Below are positions 53,302 through 61,976 of a stretch of DNA of 64,000 nt, in pieces (positions within the stretch are counted from its first letter, which is position 1; every line of letters begins with the position of its first letter). Made by a program: the position numbers and the translations under genes. Source of the DNA: Cryobacterium sp. PH31-O1 (GTDB taxonomy: Bacteria; Actinomycetota; Actinomycetes; Actinomycetales; Microbacteriaceae); contig NZ_JASITB010000001.1 of assembly GCF_030063455.1 (NCBI RefSeq), positions 558,001 to 622,000 on the forward strand, read 5' to 3'. Below the pieces are notes generated by a model that was not told where the DNA came from, did no database searches, and saw only the letters and a list, made by a program, of their open reading frames with translations.

Positions 53302-53877
53302 TCAGCTGCGCAGGCGAACGGTTGCCAAACTTTCCGGCTTCTGCCGCTCGAGATAGCTCGCCCACTCCCGCTGCCACTGGTCCCAGTGGGCGCGAAACAC
53401 GTCGCCGTCGCGGTCGAGCGCACGTCGTTTGCGCAGCGCGTCGTCGGCCGCCAGCCAGACTCGCACCTGGCTGAGCGGTTCGTGGGCGGCTGCGAGCGTT
53501 CCGCAGCCCTCTACGATCAGCGCACGGGCCGGATCAAGCGGATGCCACTCCGCCGCCGCGTTCTGGCTCCAGTCATAGCGCTGCCAGGCCGCAGGAAACC
53601 CGTCGTGTCGTGGTTGCAGAACGTGGCGGTGCAGGTGCCGCACTGCCGCGTCGAGGCCGTCCCAGCCGGGATAGATGTCGTCCATCCGCACAAGCTGGGG
53701 GCGCACCGTGCCCGGCCAGTGTTCCACGAGGGCATCGGCGAGGGTGCTCTTGCCCGCACCACTCGGCCCGTCGATGAGAATCACCGGGTTCGATCCGGCC
53801 GCAGCGACGGCCAACAGCAGGGGCGCCAACAACGGGGTGACGTTCCCGGGGGCTGGCTCGAAAACAGCGTCAGGCAA
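53302..53877 (-). CDS. P-loop kinase-like protein in the YkoEDC operon
   Basis: 191 residues from TTG, preceded by GGAG and overlapping the ykoC stop by 8 bp. Walker A GPSGAGKST in NPVILIDGPSGAGKSTLADAL, then LVRMDDIYPGWDGLDAA and ALIVEGCGTLAAAHEPL; basic lid DDALRKRRALDRDGD. This resembles uridine-kinase-type small-molecule kinases. Co-transcription with a TPP-regulated uptake system suggests phosphorylation of the imported thiamine precursor; substrate unproven. Confidence 0.75.
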   Translation of the reverse strand: MPDAVFEPAPGNVTPLLAPLLLAVAAAGSNPVILIDGPSGAGKSTLADALVEHWPGTVRPQLVRMDDIYPGWDGLDAAVRHLHRHVLQPRHDGFPAAWQRYDWSQNAAAEWHPLDPARALIVEGCGTLAAAHEPLSQVRVWLAADDALRKRRALDRDGDVFRAHWDQWQREWASYLERQKPESLATVRLRS

Positions 53878-54664
53878 GAATGAAACTCCACGTTTCGGCC
53901 CACACCGCGGCCCCGATGGCGATGCCGGCAATCCCGAATCCGATGCCGACGAGAACCGCATCGGCCGCACGAACCCTGGACGGCCGAGCCCAGGTGCGAG
54001 GTGTGTCGCCGCCGAAACCGCGCGCTTCCATGGCCGTGGCCAGTTTGCTGCCTCGGCGCACCGAGATCACCAGCAGGGAGAACGCGGGACCGAAGAACCG
54101 GCGGGCGGCGCCTCGTATGCCGCCGCCGTCCCCGACTCCTCTGGCCCGCCTGGCGAGGGTGAGTGAGTGCCAGTCTTCGATGAACATGCCCACGAGCCGT
54201 AGCCCGGCCAGCCCGCCGAGAACGAACCGAGCCGGCAGGCGCAACACTTGCGCGAGGCCGTCGGCAAGGTCGGTCGGATCGGTCGTGGCGAGCAGCACAA
54301 TGCCCGGCAGGCCGATGGCGAGAACGCGCAACCCGATGGCCAGCCCGAGCTGGGCCGAGCCCTCGGTCACCGAGATGAACCCGAACTGCCAGAGCAGCGC
54401 TCCGGAGTCTTCGCCGTAGAGGATCGTCGTGATCGCGGCCATCGGTGCCGCAATCCACACCGGCGCGGTGCGCAGCCAGAATTGTCGGGCGCGGAGTCCG
54501 CACCAGAGCAGAAGCACGGCCTCAAACAGCAGGGCCACACCCGCCGAAACCCAGTCGATCGACAAGAGCAGGGCGCAGCTCACCGTGAGGGCGACGGCGA
54601 GCTTGGCAACCGGGTTGAGGCGGGCAACCACGCTCGGGCGAATTGTGGGAGTCAACAGGTTCAC
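53870..54664 (-). CDS. ykoC: ECF transporter T component (YkoC-like)
   Basis: 264 residues, about five spans. EcfT signature motifs appear as SLTLARRARGVG and LATAMEARGFGG, which couple to the ATPase. GTG start overlaps the ykoD stop as GTGA. Part of the energy-coupling module with YkoD. Confidence 0.88.
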   Translation of the reverse strand: MNLLTPTIRPSVVARLNPVAKLAVALTVSCALLLSIDWVSAGVALLFEAVLLLWCGLRARQFWLRTAPVWIAAPMAAITTILYGEDSGALLWQFGFISVTEGSAQLGLAIGLRVLAIGLPGIVLLATTDPTDLADGLAQVLRLPARFVLGGLAGLRLVGMFIEDWHSLTLARRARGVGDGGGIRGAARRFFGPAFSLLVISVRRGSKLATAMEARGFGGDTPRTWARPSRVRAADAVLVGIGFGIAGIAIGAAVWAETWSFILA

Positions 54665-56190
54665 AGGGCACCCGCCCCGAGCCGAATCGGGTCGGGGGTG
54701 CCCAGACGGTATTCCTCATCGGCGAGGGCACCGACGAACTGGGCGTCATGCGTGACGGCCACGAGTGCGGTTCCCTCGTCGAGCAGCTCGGCCAACAGGG
54801 TCACGAGTTCCTGCCAGGTGCGGGAATCCTGTCCAAAAGTGGGTTCATCGAGCACGAGCAGGCGCGGGCGAGTGGCCAGAACCGTAGCCACGGACATCCG
54901 TCGTTTTTCACCTCCCGAGAGGGTAAACGGGTTGGCATCGGCGAGGTGATCGAGTCGCAGCCGACACATCAGGTCGTCGACGCGGCTGGTCTGCTCGGAA
55001 TTGCTGAGCCCGAGGGCGCGGGGCCCTATCAGCAGGTCGTCACGCACCGTCGCGGCCAGGAACTGAAGTTCCGGATCTTGAAAGACGGTTCCGATGCGGG
55101 TCAGCAACTGCGTCGAACGCCAGCGGTGCGGTTCGGGGGCAGCTCCAGCCGAGAAGTGGTCGCACGCACGCAGCGATCCCCCAGCCGGTTTCAACAGACC
55201 GGCCAGGGTCAGTGCGAGCGTGGACTTGCCGGCACCGTTCGGCCCGGTCACAACGGTGGCCGTCCCGGCGCGCACGTCGAGGGTGATGCCAGCAGCGACA
55301 ACGGATGCTGCACGCCGGCCAAAGGGAACGCGACCGACCGCGAGCGCATCGGCCCGAAGCAGGGTCTGCGCGGTACCGATCGGGTGACGCACCGGAAATC
55401 GGGGCGGCAGGGCTGGTACCCAGACACCGGCCTGCGCCAACCGTTCACCCTGGCTGGCCAGAATGTCGCGGGTCGCCCCGTCGGCGAGCACGCCGCCGGC
55501 CGGATCGAGCACGATGACGCGATCAACGACGTCCTGCCAGACCTCGACGCGGTGTTCGATGACCACGAGGGTGGCCCCGGAGTGGTCGAGGGAACGCACG
55601 ACGGCGTCACGTACCTCGACGACGCCACCAGGGTCGAGGTTTGCGGTGGGTTCGTCGAGCAGTAGCAGTCCCGGCTGCATTGCGAGCACGCCGGCGAGGG
55701 CCAGGCGCTGCTTCTGCCCGCCGCTCAGGCTCGACGTGGGATGGTCAAGGGGCAGGTTTAGGCCGACTTGCGACAACGCGAGCCGCACGCGCGGCCAGAT
55801 TTCGGAGCGCGCAACGGCGAGGTTTTCACAACCGAACGCGACGTCGTCGCCGACCCGGGCGAGTACGACCTGGGAATCTGGATCCTGCAGTACGAGGCCG
55901 ACGCGGCCCCTCGCCTCGGCAGCGCGTCGCCCGTCAATGTGCAGGCTGCCCGTCTCGTCGCCGTCCTCTGCATCCCCGAGCACCCCGGCCAGCGCGTGCA
56001 CCAGCGTGCTCTTGCCGGCGCCGCTGGCTCCGAGCAGCAGAACCCGCTCGCCGGGCTCGATCCGCAGGTCGAGCCCGGACACGGCCTGATTCTGGCGTCC
56101 GGCGTGCCGCCAGCCCCAATTGCGGGCCTGGATCTGCACGGGTCGAATCTGGGGGTCACGAGCGGGTGCGAACGACGAGGCGTCAGGCAT
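54661..56190 (-). CDS. ykoD: ECF transporter fused double ATPase (YkoD-like)
   Basis: 509 residues, two ABC domains. Walker A GASGAGKST and GPNGAGKST; signatures SSLSGGQKQRLALA and FTLSGGEKRRMSVA; Walker B LLLLDEPTANLD and LLVLDEPTFGQD. Fused EcfA1/A2 is the hallmark of YkoEDC thiamine/HMP transporters. Gap to ykoE is 3 bp. Confidence 0.9.
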   Translation of the reverse strand: MPDASSFAPARDPQIRPVQIQARNWGWRHAGRQNQAVSGLDLRIEPGERVLLLGASGAGKSTLVHALAGVLGDAEDGDETGSLHIDGRRAAEARGRVGLVLQDPDSQVVLARVGDDVAFGCENLAVARSEIWPRVRLALSQVGLNLPLDHPTSSLSGGQKQRLALAGVLAMQPGLLLLDEPTANLDPGGVVEVRDAVVRSLDHSGATLVVIEHRVEVWQDVVDRVIVLDPAGGVLADGATRDILASQGERLAQAGVWVPALPPRFPVRHPIGTAQTLLRADALAVGRVPFGRRAASVVAAGITLDVRAGTATVVTGPNGAGKSTLALTLAGLLKPAGGSLRACDHFSAGAAPEPHRWRSTQLLTRIGTVFQDPELQFLAATVRDDLLIGPRALGLSNSEQTSRVDDLMCRLRLDHLADANPFTLSGGEKRRMSVATVLATRPRLLVLDEPTFGQDSRTWQELVTLLAELLDEGTALVAVTHDAQFVGALADEEYRLGTPDPIRLGAGAL

Positions 56191-56193
56191 CCG

Positions 56194-56835
56194 CTAGCGA
56201 AGCGCGGCGGACGGCGCGCGCGACCCTTCCCGACCGGCTGCAAACCGGTTCAGCGCACCCGTTCGCGCCAGGCCGCCCACGGCAAGCCAGGACAGCAAAC
56301 CAGCGAGCACGGTGCCAGACACAACGGCGGAAACGAAGTAGACGGCCTTGAAACTAAAGTCCAGAGCGGCATAGCTCACGGTGGTGTCGAGCAGCCCAAC
56401 GGCCACTCCGGCGCCGGCGCCGGCGAGGAGGGCGACGCCGAGGCGCCAGTTCGAGTACAAGAACAGTGCGAGCACGATCTCCGCGCCGAGACCTTCAACG
56501 ATGCCCCAGATGAGCGTCGAGAATCCCCACTGGGTGCCGATCAGCATCGATACGACAGCGGCAATGACCTCGGTGTAGAGAGCTGCGCCGGGTTTGCGAA
56601 TGATAAGGCCGCCGAGCACACCGGCGAAGAGCCAGCCGCCGGCCAGGAGCCCTTCGAGCCCGGGCGTGAACGTGAGGATCACGCTGAGCGGCGACCAGGC
56701 GAGGCCCCAGGCCCAGAAGATGACGCCGCTGGCGACGCCGATGACGCTCGCCACGACGATATCGACGACACGCCAGCGAAAGTTGCGCGGCTTTTTCGCC
56801 GTGACCGGGCGCGTGGATGTGATTGTAGCGTGCAC
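56194..56835 (-). CDS. ykoE: ECF substrate-binding membrane subunit YkoE
   Basis: 213 residues with about six spans (VVDIVVASVIGVASGVIFWAWGLAW; AGGWLFAGVLGGLIIRKPGAALYTEVIAAVVSMLIG; STLIWGIVEGLGAEIVLALFLY). This matches the YkoE family that binds thiamine or its pyrimidine precursor HMP. GTG start. The TPP riboswitch directly upstream fixes the vitamin. Confidence 0.9.
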   Translation of the reverse strand: MHATITSTRPVTAKKPRNFRWRVVDIVVASVIGVASGVIFWAWGLAWSPLSVILTFTPGLEGLLAGGWLFAGVLGGLIIRKPGAALYTEVIAAVVSMLIGTQWGFSTLIWGIVEGLGAEIVLALFLYSNWRLGVALLAGAGAGVAVGLLDTTVSYAALDFSFKAVYFVSAVVSGTVLAGLLSWLAVGGLARTGALNRFAAGREGSRAPSAALR

Positions 56836-56840
56836 TGTTC

Positions 56841-56870
56841 GTGCCCTTTCCGTGGGTAAATACAGGGCAC
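56841..56870 (-). promoter_or_regulatory. Putative RBS-sequestering hairpin below the riboswitch
   Basis: On the minus strand GTGCCCT (56870-56864) pairs with AGGGCAC (56847-56841), which overlaps the ykoE RBS region (GGAAAGG). It could be the expression platform. Confidence 0.55.
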
Positions 56871-56881
56871 GGGATTGAGAA

Positions 56882-56968
56882 GCCTCCCTGCGCTGGCATG
56901 ATCCAGATCAGGTTCGACGGTCGAAGCTTGGGTCAGCTTCCTCTCAGCCCGGTGTACCGGACTCCCGT
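56882..56968 (-). ncRNA. TPP riboswitch (THI box)
   Basis: On the minus strand the conserved CTGAGAGG of the pyrimidine-sensing helix and ACCTGATCTGGATCATGCC with AGCGCAGGGA of the 3' part are both present. Precedes ykoE by about 45 nt. TPP binding should shut off the transporter operon. Confidence 0.95.
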
Positions 56969-57007
56969 GATCGACTTCAACTCTAGTGCCCCGCCTAGAC
57001 TTACGGT

Positions 57008-57025
57008 ATGGGTATCACAACGTGA
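57008..57025 (+). CDS. Leaderless five-codon upstream ORF
   Basis: ATG GGT ATC ACA ACG TGA; TAGACT ends seven bases before this ATG. Its stop overlaps the GTG of the next ORF as GTGA. A mini-ORF that delivers ribosomes to the following start. Confidence 0.45.
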   Translation: MGITT

Positions 57026-57261
57026 GCATCGGCATTCTGCTCGTGCTGGCGGCGCTGTACCTCGTGCTGTTGCGCCGATTCATTCTGCGGCGACGTCGAA
57101 TTAAGCAGGGCCTGCCGGTGAGCGGCCCGTGGCATTTTCCGGCCTGGCTGCGCCCGCGAGTACCCCGCTGGGTGAGTCGGCGGTTCGCGCGGCGGCCGCG
57201 CTGGCCGCGCCGCATCCGCTCTTTGCGCTGGCCGCGCCGCACGCGTCCGGGCCCACCTTAG
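57022..57261 (+). CDS. Small basic membrane protein
   Basis: 79 residues from GTG: one span (SIGILLVLAALYLVLLRRFIL) and an extremely Arg/Pro/Trp-rich tail (SRRFARRPRWPRRIRSLRWPRRTR). Initiation probably depends on the overlapping mini-ORF. The tail could bind nucleic acid or phospholipid head groups. Confidence 0.5.
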   Translation: MSIGILLVLAALYLVLLRRFILRRRRIKQGLPVSGPWHFPAWLRPRVPRWVSRRFARRPRWPRRIRSLRWPRRTRPGPP

Positions 57262-57267
57262 GACCGC

Positions 57268-57316
57268 GGGCCCAGTTTATAGACTGGGCCCACGGACGGG
57301 GCCCGGGCCCCGTCCG
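57268..57316. terminator. Two adjacent GC-rich hairpins between convergent genes
   Basis: 57268-57291: GGGCCCAGT-N6-ACTGGGCCC, perfect 9-bp stem. 57293-57316: a perfect 24-bp palindrome with no loop. No T-run; probably a bidirectional Rho-aided stop between the small membrane protein and the GerW-like gene. Confidence 0.7.
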
Positions 57317-57346
57317 CCTTAGACAGCTCGCAGAGGGGCCGGGCGG

Positions 57347-57673
57347 TTACTTCTTTAGAGCTTTGATCACCCGGGCCAGGGCTCGGCCGGCGACGATGAG
57401 GAACGGCACACCGACGGCGAGCAGCGCGATAACGTTGGGTTCGAATCGGGCCGTCCCGCCCGACTTCACGTAGGCGCCGATCGGCAGCGTTACTCCGCCG
57501 CCACCACCGCCGGATCCGGCACCACCCTCGCCGGCGTCACCGCCGCCGAAGCCGTAATAGCTGAGGGCTACCGGCACGAGGGTGACACCGTCGATTTGCA
57601 CGGGATCGCCGTATGCCGACTTCACGCCGGCGGAACGGAAGGTATCTGCTAGTTTTTCCGGGAGGCTGGTCAT
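57347..57673 (-). CDS. GerW/YtfJ-like protein
   Basis: 108 residues: LADTFRSAGVKSAYGDPVQIDGVTLVPVALSYYGFGGG, a Gly-rich loop, GGVTLPIGAYVKSGGTARFEPN and a C-terminal span. It matches the Spore_YtfJ (GerW) family, widespread in non-sporulating Actinobacteria with unknown function. TACCCT seven bases before ATG: leaderless. Confidence 0.82.
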   Translation of the reverse strand: MTSLPEKLADTFRSAGVKSAYGDPVQIDGVTLVPVALSYYGFGGGDAGEGGAGSGGGGGGVTLPIGAYVKSGGTARFEPNVIALLAVGVPFLIVAGRALARVIKALKK

Positions 57674-57691
57674 TCCAACAGGGTAGCGCGA

Positions 57692-58900
57692 CTAGTGCTT
57701 GAAGAACGAGGCGGGACGCACGGTTCCCGCCCCGAATCGTTCGGTGACCGAGTCAACGGCCAGTTCCGCACTCCGCCAGTCTTCGTCGGGATCCCACAGT
57801 CCTACCGACCCCGATGCCGTGCCGAGCTGCTCGGCGCGCACCCCGATCAGGCGCACCCGAATGCCCGACGCAGCCAGCAGGTCGAACGCGGCCACCGCTT
57901 CCTCGTAGATCCGGCGGCCGACATTGCTCGGTTCGGCGAGGGTGCGCGATCGGGTGACCGTGCTGAAATCGGTATAGCGCAGCTTGAGGGAAACTCGACG
58001 GGCCACGAGGTCGCCTCGCCGGAGCCGCGCGGCGACGAGGTCGCACTGTCGCAACAATTCGCTGCGCAACCGGTCGACGTCCGTGACATCGTGTTCAAAG
58101 GTCACCTCGTGGCCGACGCTTTTCTCTTCGCGCTCGATCGTCACCGCGCGCGGGTCACGTCCCCAGGAGAGTTCGTACAGCTTCAGACCGGATGCCTCCC
58201 CCAGCGTTTTCTTCAGCACGTCCAGTGGAGTGTGCGCGATATCGCCGATCCGTTTCAGGCCGAGGCTGGTCAGCGTTTGCTCGGTCGCGGCCCCCACTCC
58301 CCAAAGCGCGGTCACCGGCAGCGGATGCAGGAACTCGATCGTCTCGTCGGCCGGAACAACCAGCAGGCCGTTCGGTTTGGCCAGGCCAGACGCGAGTTTG
58401 GCAACGAACTTGGTCGACGCCGCACCGACCGAGCAGACCAGACCGGTTTTGGCGAGCACGCGGGCGCGGAGGAGTTCGCCGATCACGGCGGGCGAGCCGA
58501 ACAGATGGGTCGCGCCGGCCACGTCGAGAAAGGCTTCGTCGATGCCGAGCCGTTCGACGAGCGGGGTCACATCGTCGAAGATGCTCATGACCCGGGTGGA
58601 GAAATCGCGGTACAACCCCATATGTGGTTCGAGCACGACCGCCTTCGGGCATTGTCGCAGCGCGAGCGCCATCGGCATGGCCGAGTTCACCCCGTACCGC
58701 CTTGCGATGTAGTTGGCCGCCGTGACCACCGAACGGCCGCCGCGGTGGCCGACGATCACCGGCTGGTCGACGAATTCCGGGTGGGAGAGCAGCTCGACCG
58801 AGACGAAGAACGCGTCGAGGTCGACGTGCAGCACGGTGGCCGAACGGTCATCGACGTCGTTCGCCGACACCTGCCGCCCACTGCCGTCCTGTCTGCCCAC
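57692..58900 (-). CDS. dinB: DNA polymerase IV (Y family)
   Basis: 402 residues. Palm motifs LHVDLDAFFVSVEL and RLGIDEAFLDVAGATHLFG carry the catalytic acidic residues. HhH region ALWGVGAATEQTLTSLGLKRIGDI. Little-finger domain RVSLKLRYTDFSTVTRSRTL. The C-terminus FFKH is short and a consensus beta-clamp motif is not obvious. TAGGGT seven bases before the GTG: leaderless. Confidence 0.92.
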   Translation of the reverse strand: MGRQDGSGRQVSANDVDDRSATVLHVDLDAFFVSVELLSHPEFVDQPVIVGHRGGRSVVTAANYIARRYGVNSAMPMALALRQCPKAVVLEPHMGLYRDFSTRVMSIFDDVTPLVERLGIDEAFLDVAGATHLFGSPAVIGELLRARVLAKTGLVCSVGAASTKFVAKLASGLAKPNGLLVVPADETIEFLHPLPVTALWGVGAATEQTLTSLGLKRIGDIAHTPLDVLKKTLGEASGLKLYELSWGRDPRAVTIEREEKSVGHEVTFEHDVTDVDRLRSELLRQCDLVAARLRRGDLVARRVSLKLRYTDFSTVTRSRTLAEPSNVGRRIYEEAVAAFDLLAASGIRVRLIGVRAEQLGTASGSVGLWDPDEDWRSAELAVDSVTERFGAGTVRPASFFKH

Positions 58901-58953
58901 CGAAGAACCCTAACCCGATCCTGCCCTTCTGCACTACCGCCAAGGAGGATGGA

Positions 58954-59754
58954 CTAGCGCACGACCTTTTCGGCGCCCGAGATGCGCTGCGCGAAGTAGA
59001 TGGGAACGATCGAGACCAGTACGAGCACCACCGCGATGACATTGACGACCGGTGCCTGGTTGGGCCGGAACAGGTTGTCCAGAATCCACAGCGGCAGCGT
59101 CTTCACACTCGAACCGGCCGTGAACGTCGTCACGATGATCTCATCGAAGCTCAGGGCGAAGGCGAGCAGACCGCCGGCGAACAGCGCCGACCGCAATTGG
59201 GGAAAGGTGACGAGGCGAAACGTCGTCCAGATGCCGGCGCCGAGGTCGGAGGAAGCGTCCTCGAGGCTGGTTCCGAGACGCCGCAGCCGGGCGATCACGT
59301 TATTGAACACGGTCACAATGCAGAACGTTGCGTGAGCGATGATGAGCGTCAGAATGGACAGCTGCACGCCCAGGCCCGTACGAAACGCATTGTTCAAAGC
59401 GATGCCGGTGACGATGCCAGGCAACGCTATCGGCAGGATGACCAGCAGGCTGATGGCATCGCGGCCGAAGAATTCGAAGCGTTGCAGCCCGAGCGAAATC
59501 AGCGTACCGAGCACGAGCGCCACGGCCGTTGAGGCGAGCGCCACCTGCAGGCTGGTCAGCACCGCGTCGAGGGCCCCGTCGCTCTGAAAGGCCTTCGCCC
59601 ACCATTCCAGGGTGAAGCCCGGCGGCGGCCAGGTGAGGTTCTGGCTGGTGCTGAACGAGTTCACGAACACCACGAGCAGCGGCAGGTAGATGAGGGCCAG
59701 AACCACGGCCGTGATGGCCGCGAGCAGGCCGCGAGCCGGTCGACTTAGACGCAT
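58954..59754 (-). CDS. Polyamine-type ABC permease (PotC-like)
   Basis: 266 residues, six spans. EAA loop LRRLGTSLEDASSDLGAGIWTTFRLVTFPQLRSALFAG and SFDEIIVTTFTAG, both typical of PotC. Last gene of the operon. Confidence 0.88.
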   Translation of the reverse strand: MRLSRPARGLLAAITAVVLALIYLPLLVVFVNSFSTSQNLTWPPPGFTLEWWAKAFQSDGALDAVLTSLQVALASTAVALVLGTLISLGLQRFEFFGRDAISLLVILPIALPGIVTGIALNNAFRTGLGVQLSILTLIIAHATFCIVTVFNNVIARLRRLGTSLEDASSDLGAGIWTTFRLVTFPQLRSALFAGGLLAFALSFDEIIVTTFTAGSSVKTLPLWILDNLFRPNQAPVVNVIAVVLVLVSIVPIYFAQRISGAEKVVR

Positions 59755-59763
59755 GACAGGCTC

Positions 59764-60690
59764 CTAGAGGTTGTTGAGCGCACCCGTGCGCCGCACCGCG
59801 GCGAGGTAGGCAAAGATGATCAGAATGGGGATGAGGGCGATCGCGGCCGCGAGCGGCAGGTTGTTCGCCGCCCCGACATTGGTATAGACGAGGTTGCCGA
59901 GCATCTGATTGGCCCCGCCGACGATATTGACGGTGATGTAGTCACCGAGCGACAACGAGAAGCTGAAGATCGACCCGGCGATGATCGCCGGCCAGATCAT
60001 CGGCAGCACGACCAGCCGCAGCGTCGACCAGGTGCCACCACCGAGATCAGCGGATGCTTCCAGCAGGGAATCCGGCACCCGCTCCAGCCCGGCGTAGATC
60101 GGCAGGATGACATAGGGCAGCCACAGGTAGGACAGGGTGATGATCGTCGCCGGCAGGCCATAGCCGGGGCTCTGGCCGCCGAACGGTGAGACGAGCCATT
60201 CAAAGATGCCGCCCTGGGACAGCACCGAACGCCAGGCGTACGCCTTCACGAGGTAGCTCGCCCAGAGCGGCATCAGAATGGCGATCACGAGCATGCGCTG
60301 GGCCCGAGGGCTCGCGACCTTCGCCATGTAGAACGCGATCGGCAACGCGATCCCGATGTCGATGATGGTGACCAACAGCGCCACCCCCACCGTGCGCAGC
60401 GTCACGGCTTGGTAGAGCGACCCGGTGAGAACGGCCACGATGTTGTCGAGGGTCCAGGTCTGCGAAATCTGCCCGGTGAACGAATCGACCGTCCACAGGG
60501 CGGTGATCAGCAGCGCGGCGAGGGCCGCAATGTAGACCAGACCGAGCCAGAACAGGGGCGCCCCGAGCAGCAGCGACAGCCGCACGCGCGGGTGTCGGCT
60601 GAGATAGACCGAGCCCCGCCGGGCGATGGTGCCGCCTCGCGGCGACACCATCGCCCGGCGAGTGGGTGGCGCGGGAGCGTCAACCGTCAT
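59764..60690 (-). CDS. Polyamine-type ABC permease (PotB-like)
   Basis: 308 residues, six spans. EAA loop RVPDSLLEASADLGGGTWSTLRLVVLPMIWPAIIAG, then FSLSLGDYITVNIVGG, typical of PotB. Nine-base gap to the PotC-like gene. Confidence 0.88.
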   Translation of the reverse strand: MTVDAPAPPTRRAMVSPRGGTIARRGSVYLSRHPRVRLSLLLGAPLFWLGLVYIAALAALLITALWTVDSFTGQISQTWTLDNIVAVLTGSLYQAVTLRTVGVALLVTIIDIGIALPIAFYMAKVASPRAQRMLVIAILMPLWASYLVKAYAWRSVLSQGGIFEWLVSPFGGQSPGYGLPATIITLSYLWLPYVILPIYAGLERVPDSLLEASADLGGGTWSTLRLVVLPMIWPAIIAGSIFSFSLSLGDYITVNIVGGANQMLGNLVYTNVGAANNLPLAAAIALIPILIIFAYLAAVRRTGALNNL

Positions 60691-60759
60691 TGTGCATCCT
60701 TCTGTCGACGCGAATATGTGACCCGAGTGTGTACCGTCAGTGTCTGACGCGAACGAACG

Positions 60760-61953
60760 TTAGCCCTTGATTTCCTGCCACGCCGTGGTCCAGTCGGAGT
60801 AGTCGGTGCACTTAACATCGGTGCGCCCGTCAAGGCACTCCGCGATCGGTGTCGACCAGTACCAGATCTGAGCCGCGTAGTCGGCGTCGCCGGCGTGGTA
60901 GCTCGCGCAGTGATCCGGGTTGACCGTGAAGTCGCAGGCTTTAGCGTTGGACGGTGCCTCACCGAAGTACTCGGTGGCCTGCGCGTTTGCCTCGGGGCTC
61001 GCGATGTAGTCGAGCCAGGCGTAGGCGCAGTTCGGGCTCTTCGCCTTGGCAGCGATCATCCAGGTGTCCGACCAGCCGGTCGCGCCCTCGTCGGGCAGCA
61101 CGACTTCGGCCGGGGTACCCTCGGCGAGGGAGTTGCGGATGACCTGCCAGGTGGTGCCGACCACGGTGTCTCCGGTTTCGAAGGCCTGCACCTCCTTGAG
61201 GTAGTCCGACCAGTATTCGCCGATGTTCACCCGCTGGTCCTTGAACAGCGCAGCGGATGCCGCGAGCTGGGTTTCGTCAAGGGCGTACGGGTTCTCGATT
61301 CCCAATTCGGGCTGGTGCGCCATGAGGTAGACCGCGGCATCCGCTATCGAAATAGGTGAATCGTAGGCGGTCACCGCGCCCTTGTAGGCCGACGACTTGT
61401 CGAAGACAACGTTCCACGAGGTGGGTGCCGGGGTGACGATTTCCGTGTTGTACATGAGCAGGTTGGCACCGTAGCCGTGCGGAATTCCGTAGGAGACACC
61501 GTCGACGCTGTTCCAGGACTGCATTTTCAGGAAGTCAAAGATACCGTCGTAGTTGGGAATGAGGTCGGTGTTGACCGGGGCGACGTCGCCGGCGGCGACG
61601 AGCCGCAGGGAGGCGTCACCGGAGGCCGCGACAACGTCGTAGTCACCGGTTTTCATGAGGCTGAACGCTTCGTCGGAGGTACCGTAGGTTTTGCTGGTGA
61701 CGGTGCAGCCGGTCTTCTCTTCGAAGGCGCTGACCCAGTCGACCGTTGGGTCGTTGCTGCCGTCTTCGACGTAGCCGGGCCAGGCCAGCAGAGAGACGCT
61801 GCCTTCCATCTCGCCGAGTTTGGTCTGCGCCTGGGTCGGTTGCGTCGTGCCGCCGCCCTGGCTGGTGCCGCAGGCGGTGAGGAGCAGGGTTACCGAAACG
61901 ATCGCGACGCCGGTGAGGGCGCCAGAGGCAAAGCGTGTCGGGGTGCGTTTCAT
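60760..61953 (-). CDS. Polyamine-type solute-binding lipoprotein (PotD-like)
   Basis: 397 residues. Lipobox LTAC in SVTLLLTACGTSQGG. PotD/SBP family 8 features: LLAWPGYVEDG, WVSAFEEKTGCTVTSKTYGTSDEAFSLMKTGDYDVVAASGD, WNVVFDKSSAYKGAVTAYDSP. Ligand could be putrescine, spermidine or another cation; fits the GABA/polyamine operon at 0-6 kb. ATG 61953 has GGAG. Confidence 0.88.
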   Translation of the reverse strand: MKRTPTRFASGALTGVAIVSVTLLLTACGTSQGGGTTQPTQAQTKLGEMEGSVSLLAWPGYVEDGSNDPTVDWVSAFEEKTGCTVTSKTYGTSDEAFSLMKTGDYDVVAASGDASLRLVAAGDVAPVNTDLIPNYDGIFDFLKMQSWNSVDGVSYGIPHGYGANLLMYNTEIVTPAPTSWNVVFDKSSAYKGAVTAYDSPISIADAAVYLMAHQPELGIENPYALDETQLAASAALFKDQRVNIGEYWSDYLKEVQAFETGDTVVGTTWQVIRNSLAEGTPAEVVLPDEGATGWSDTWMIAAKAKSPNCAYAWLDYIASPEANAQATEYFGEAPSNAKACDFTVNPDHCASYHAGDADYAAQIWYWSTPIAECLDGRTDVKCTDYSDWTTAWQEIKG

Positions 61954-61976
61954 GACATTCTCCATTCGTGAATCGG

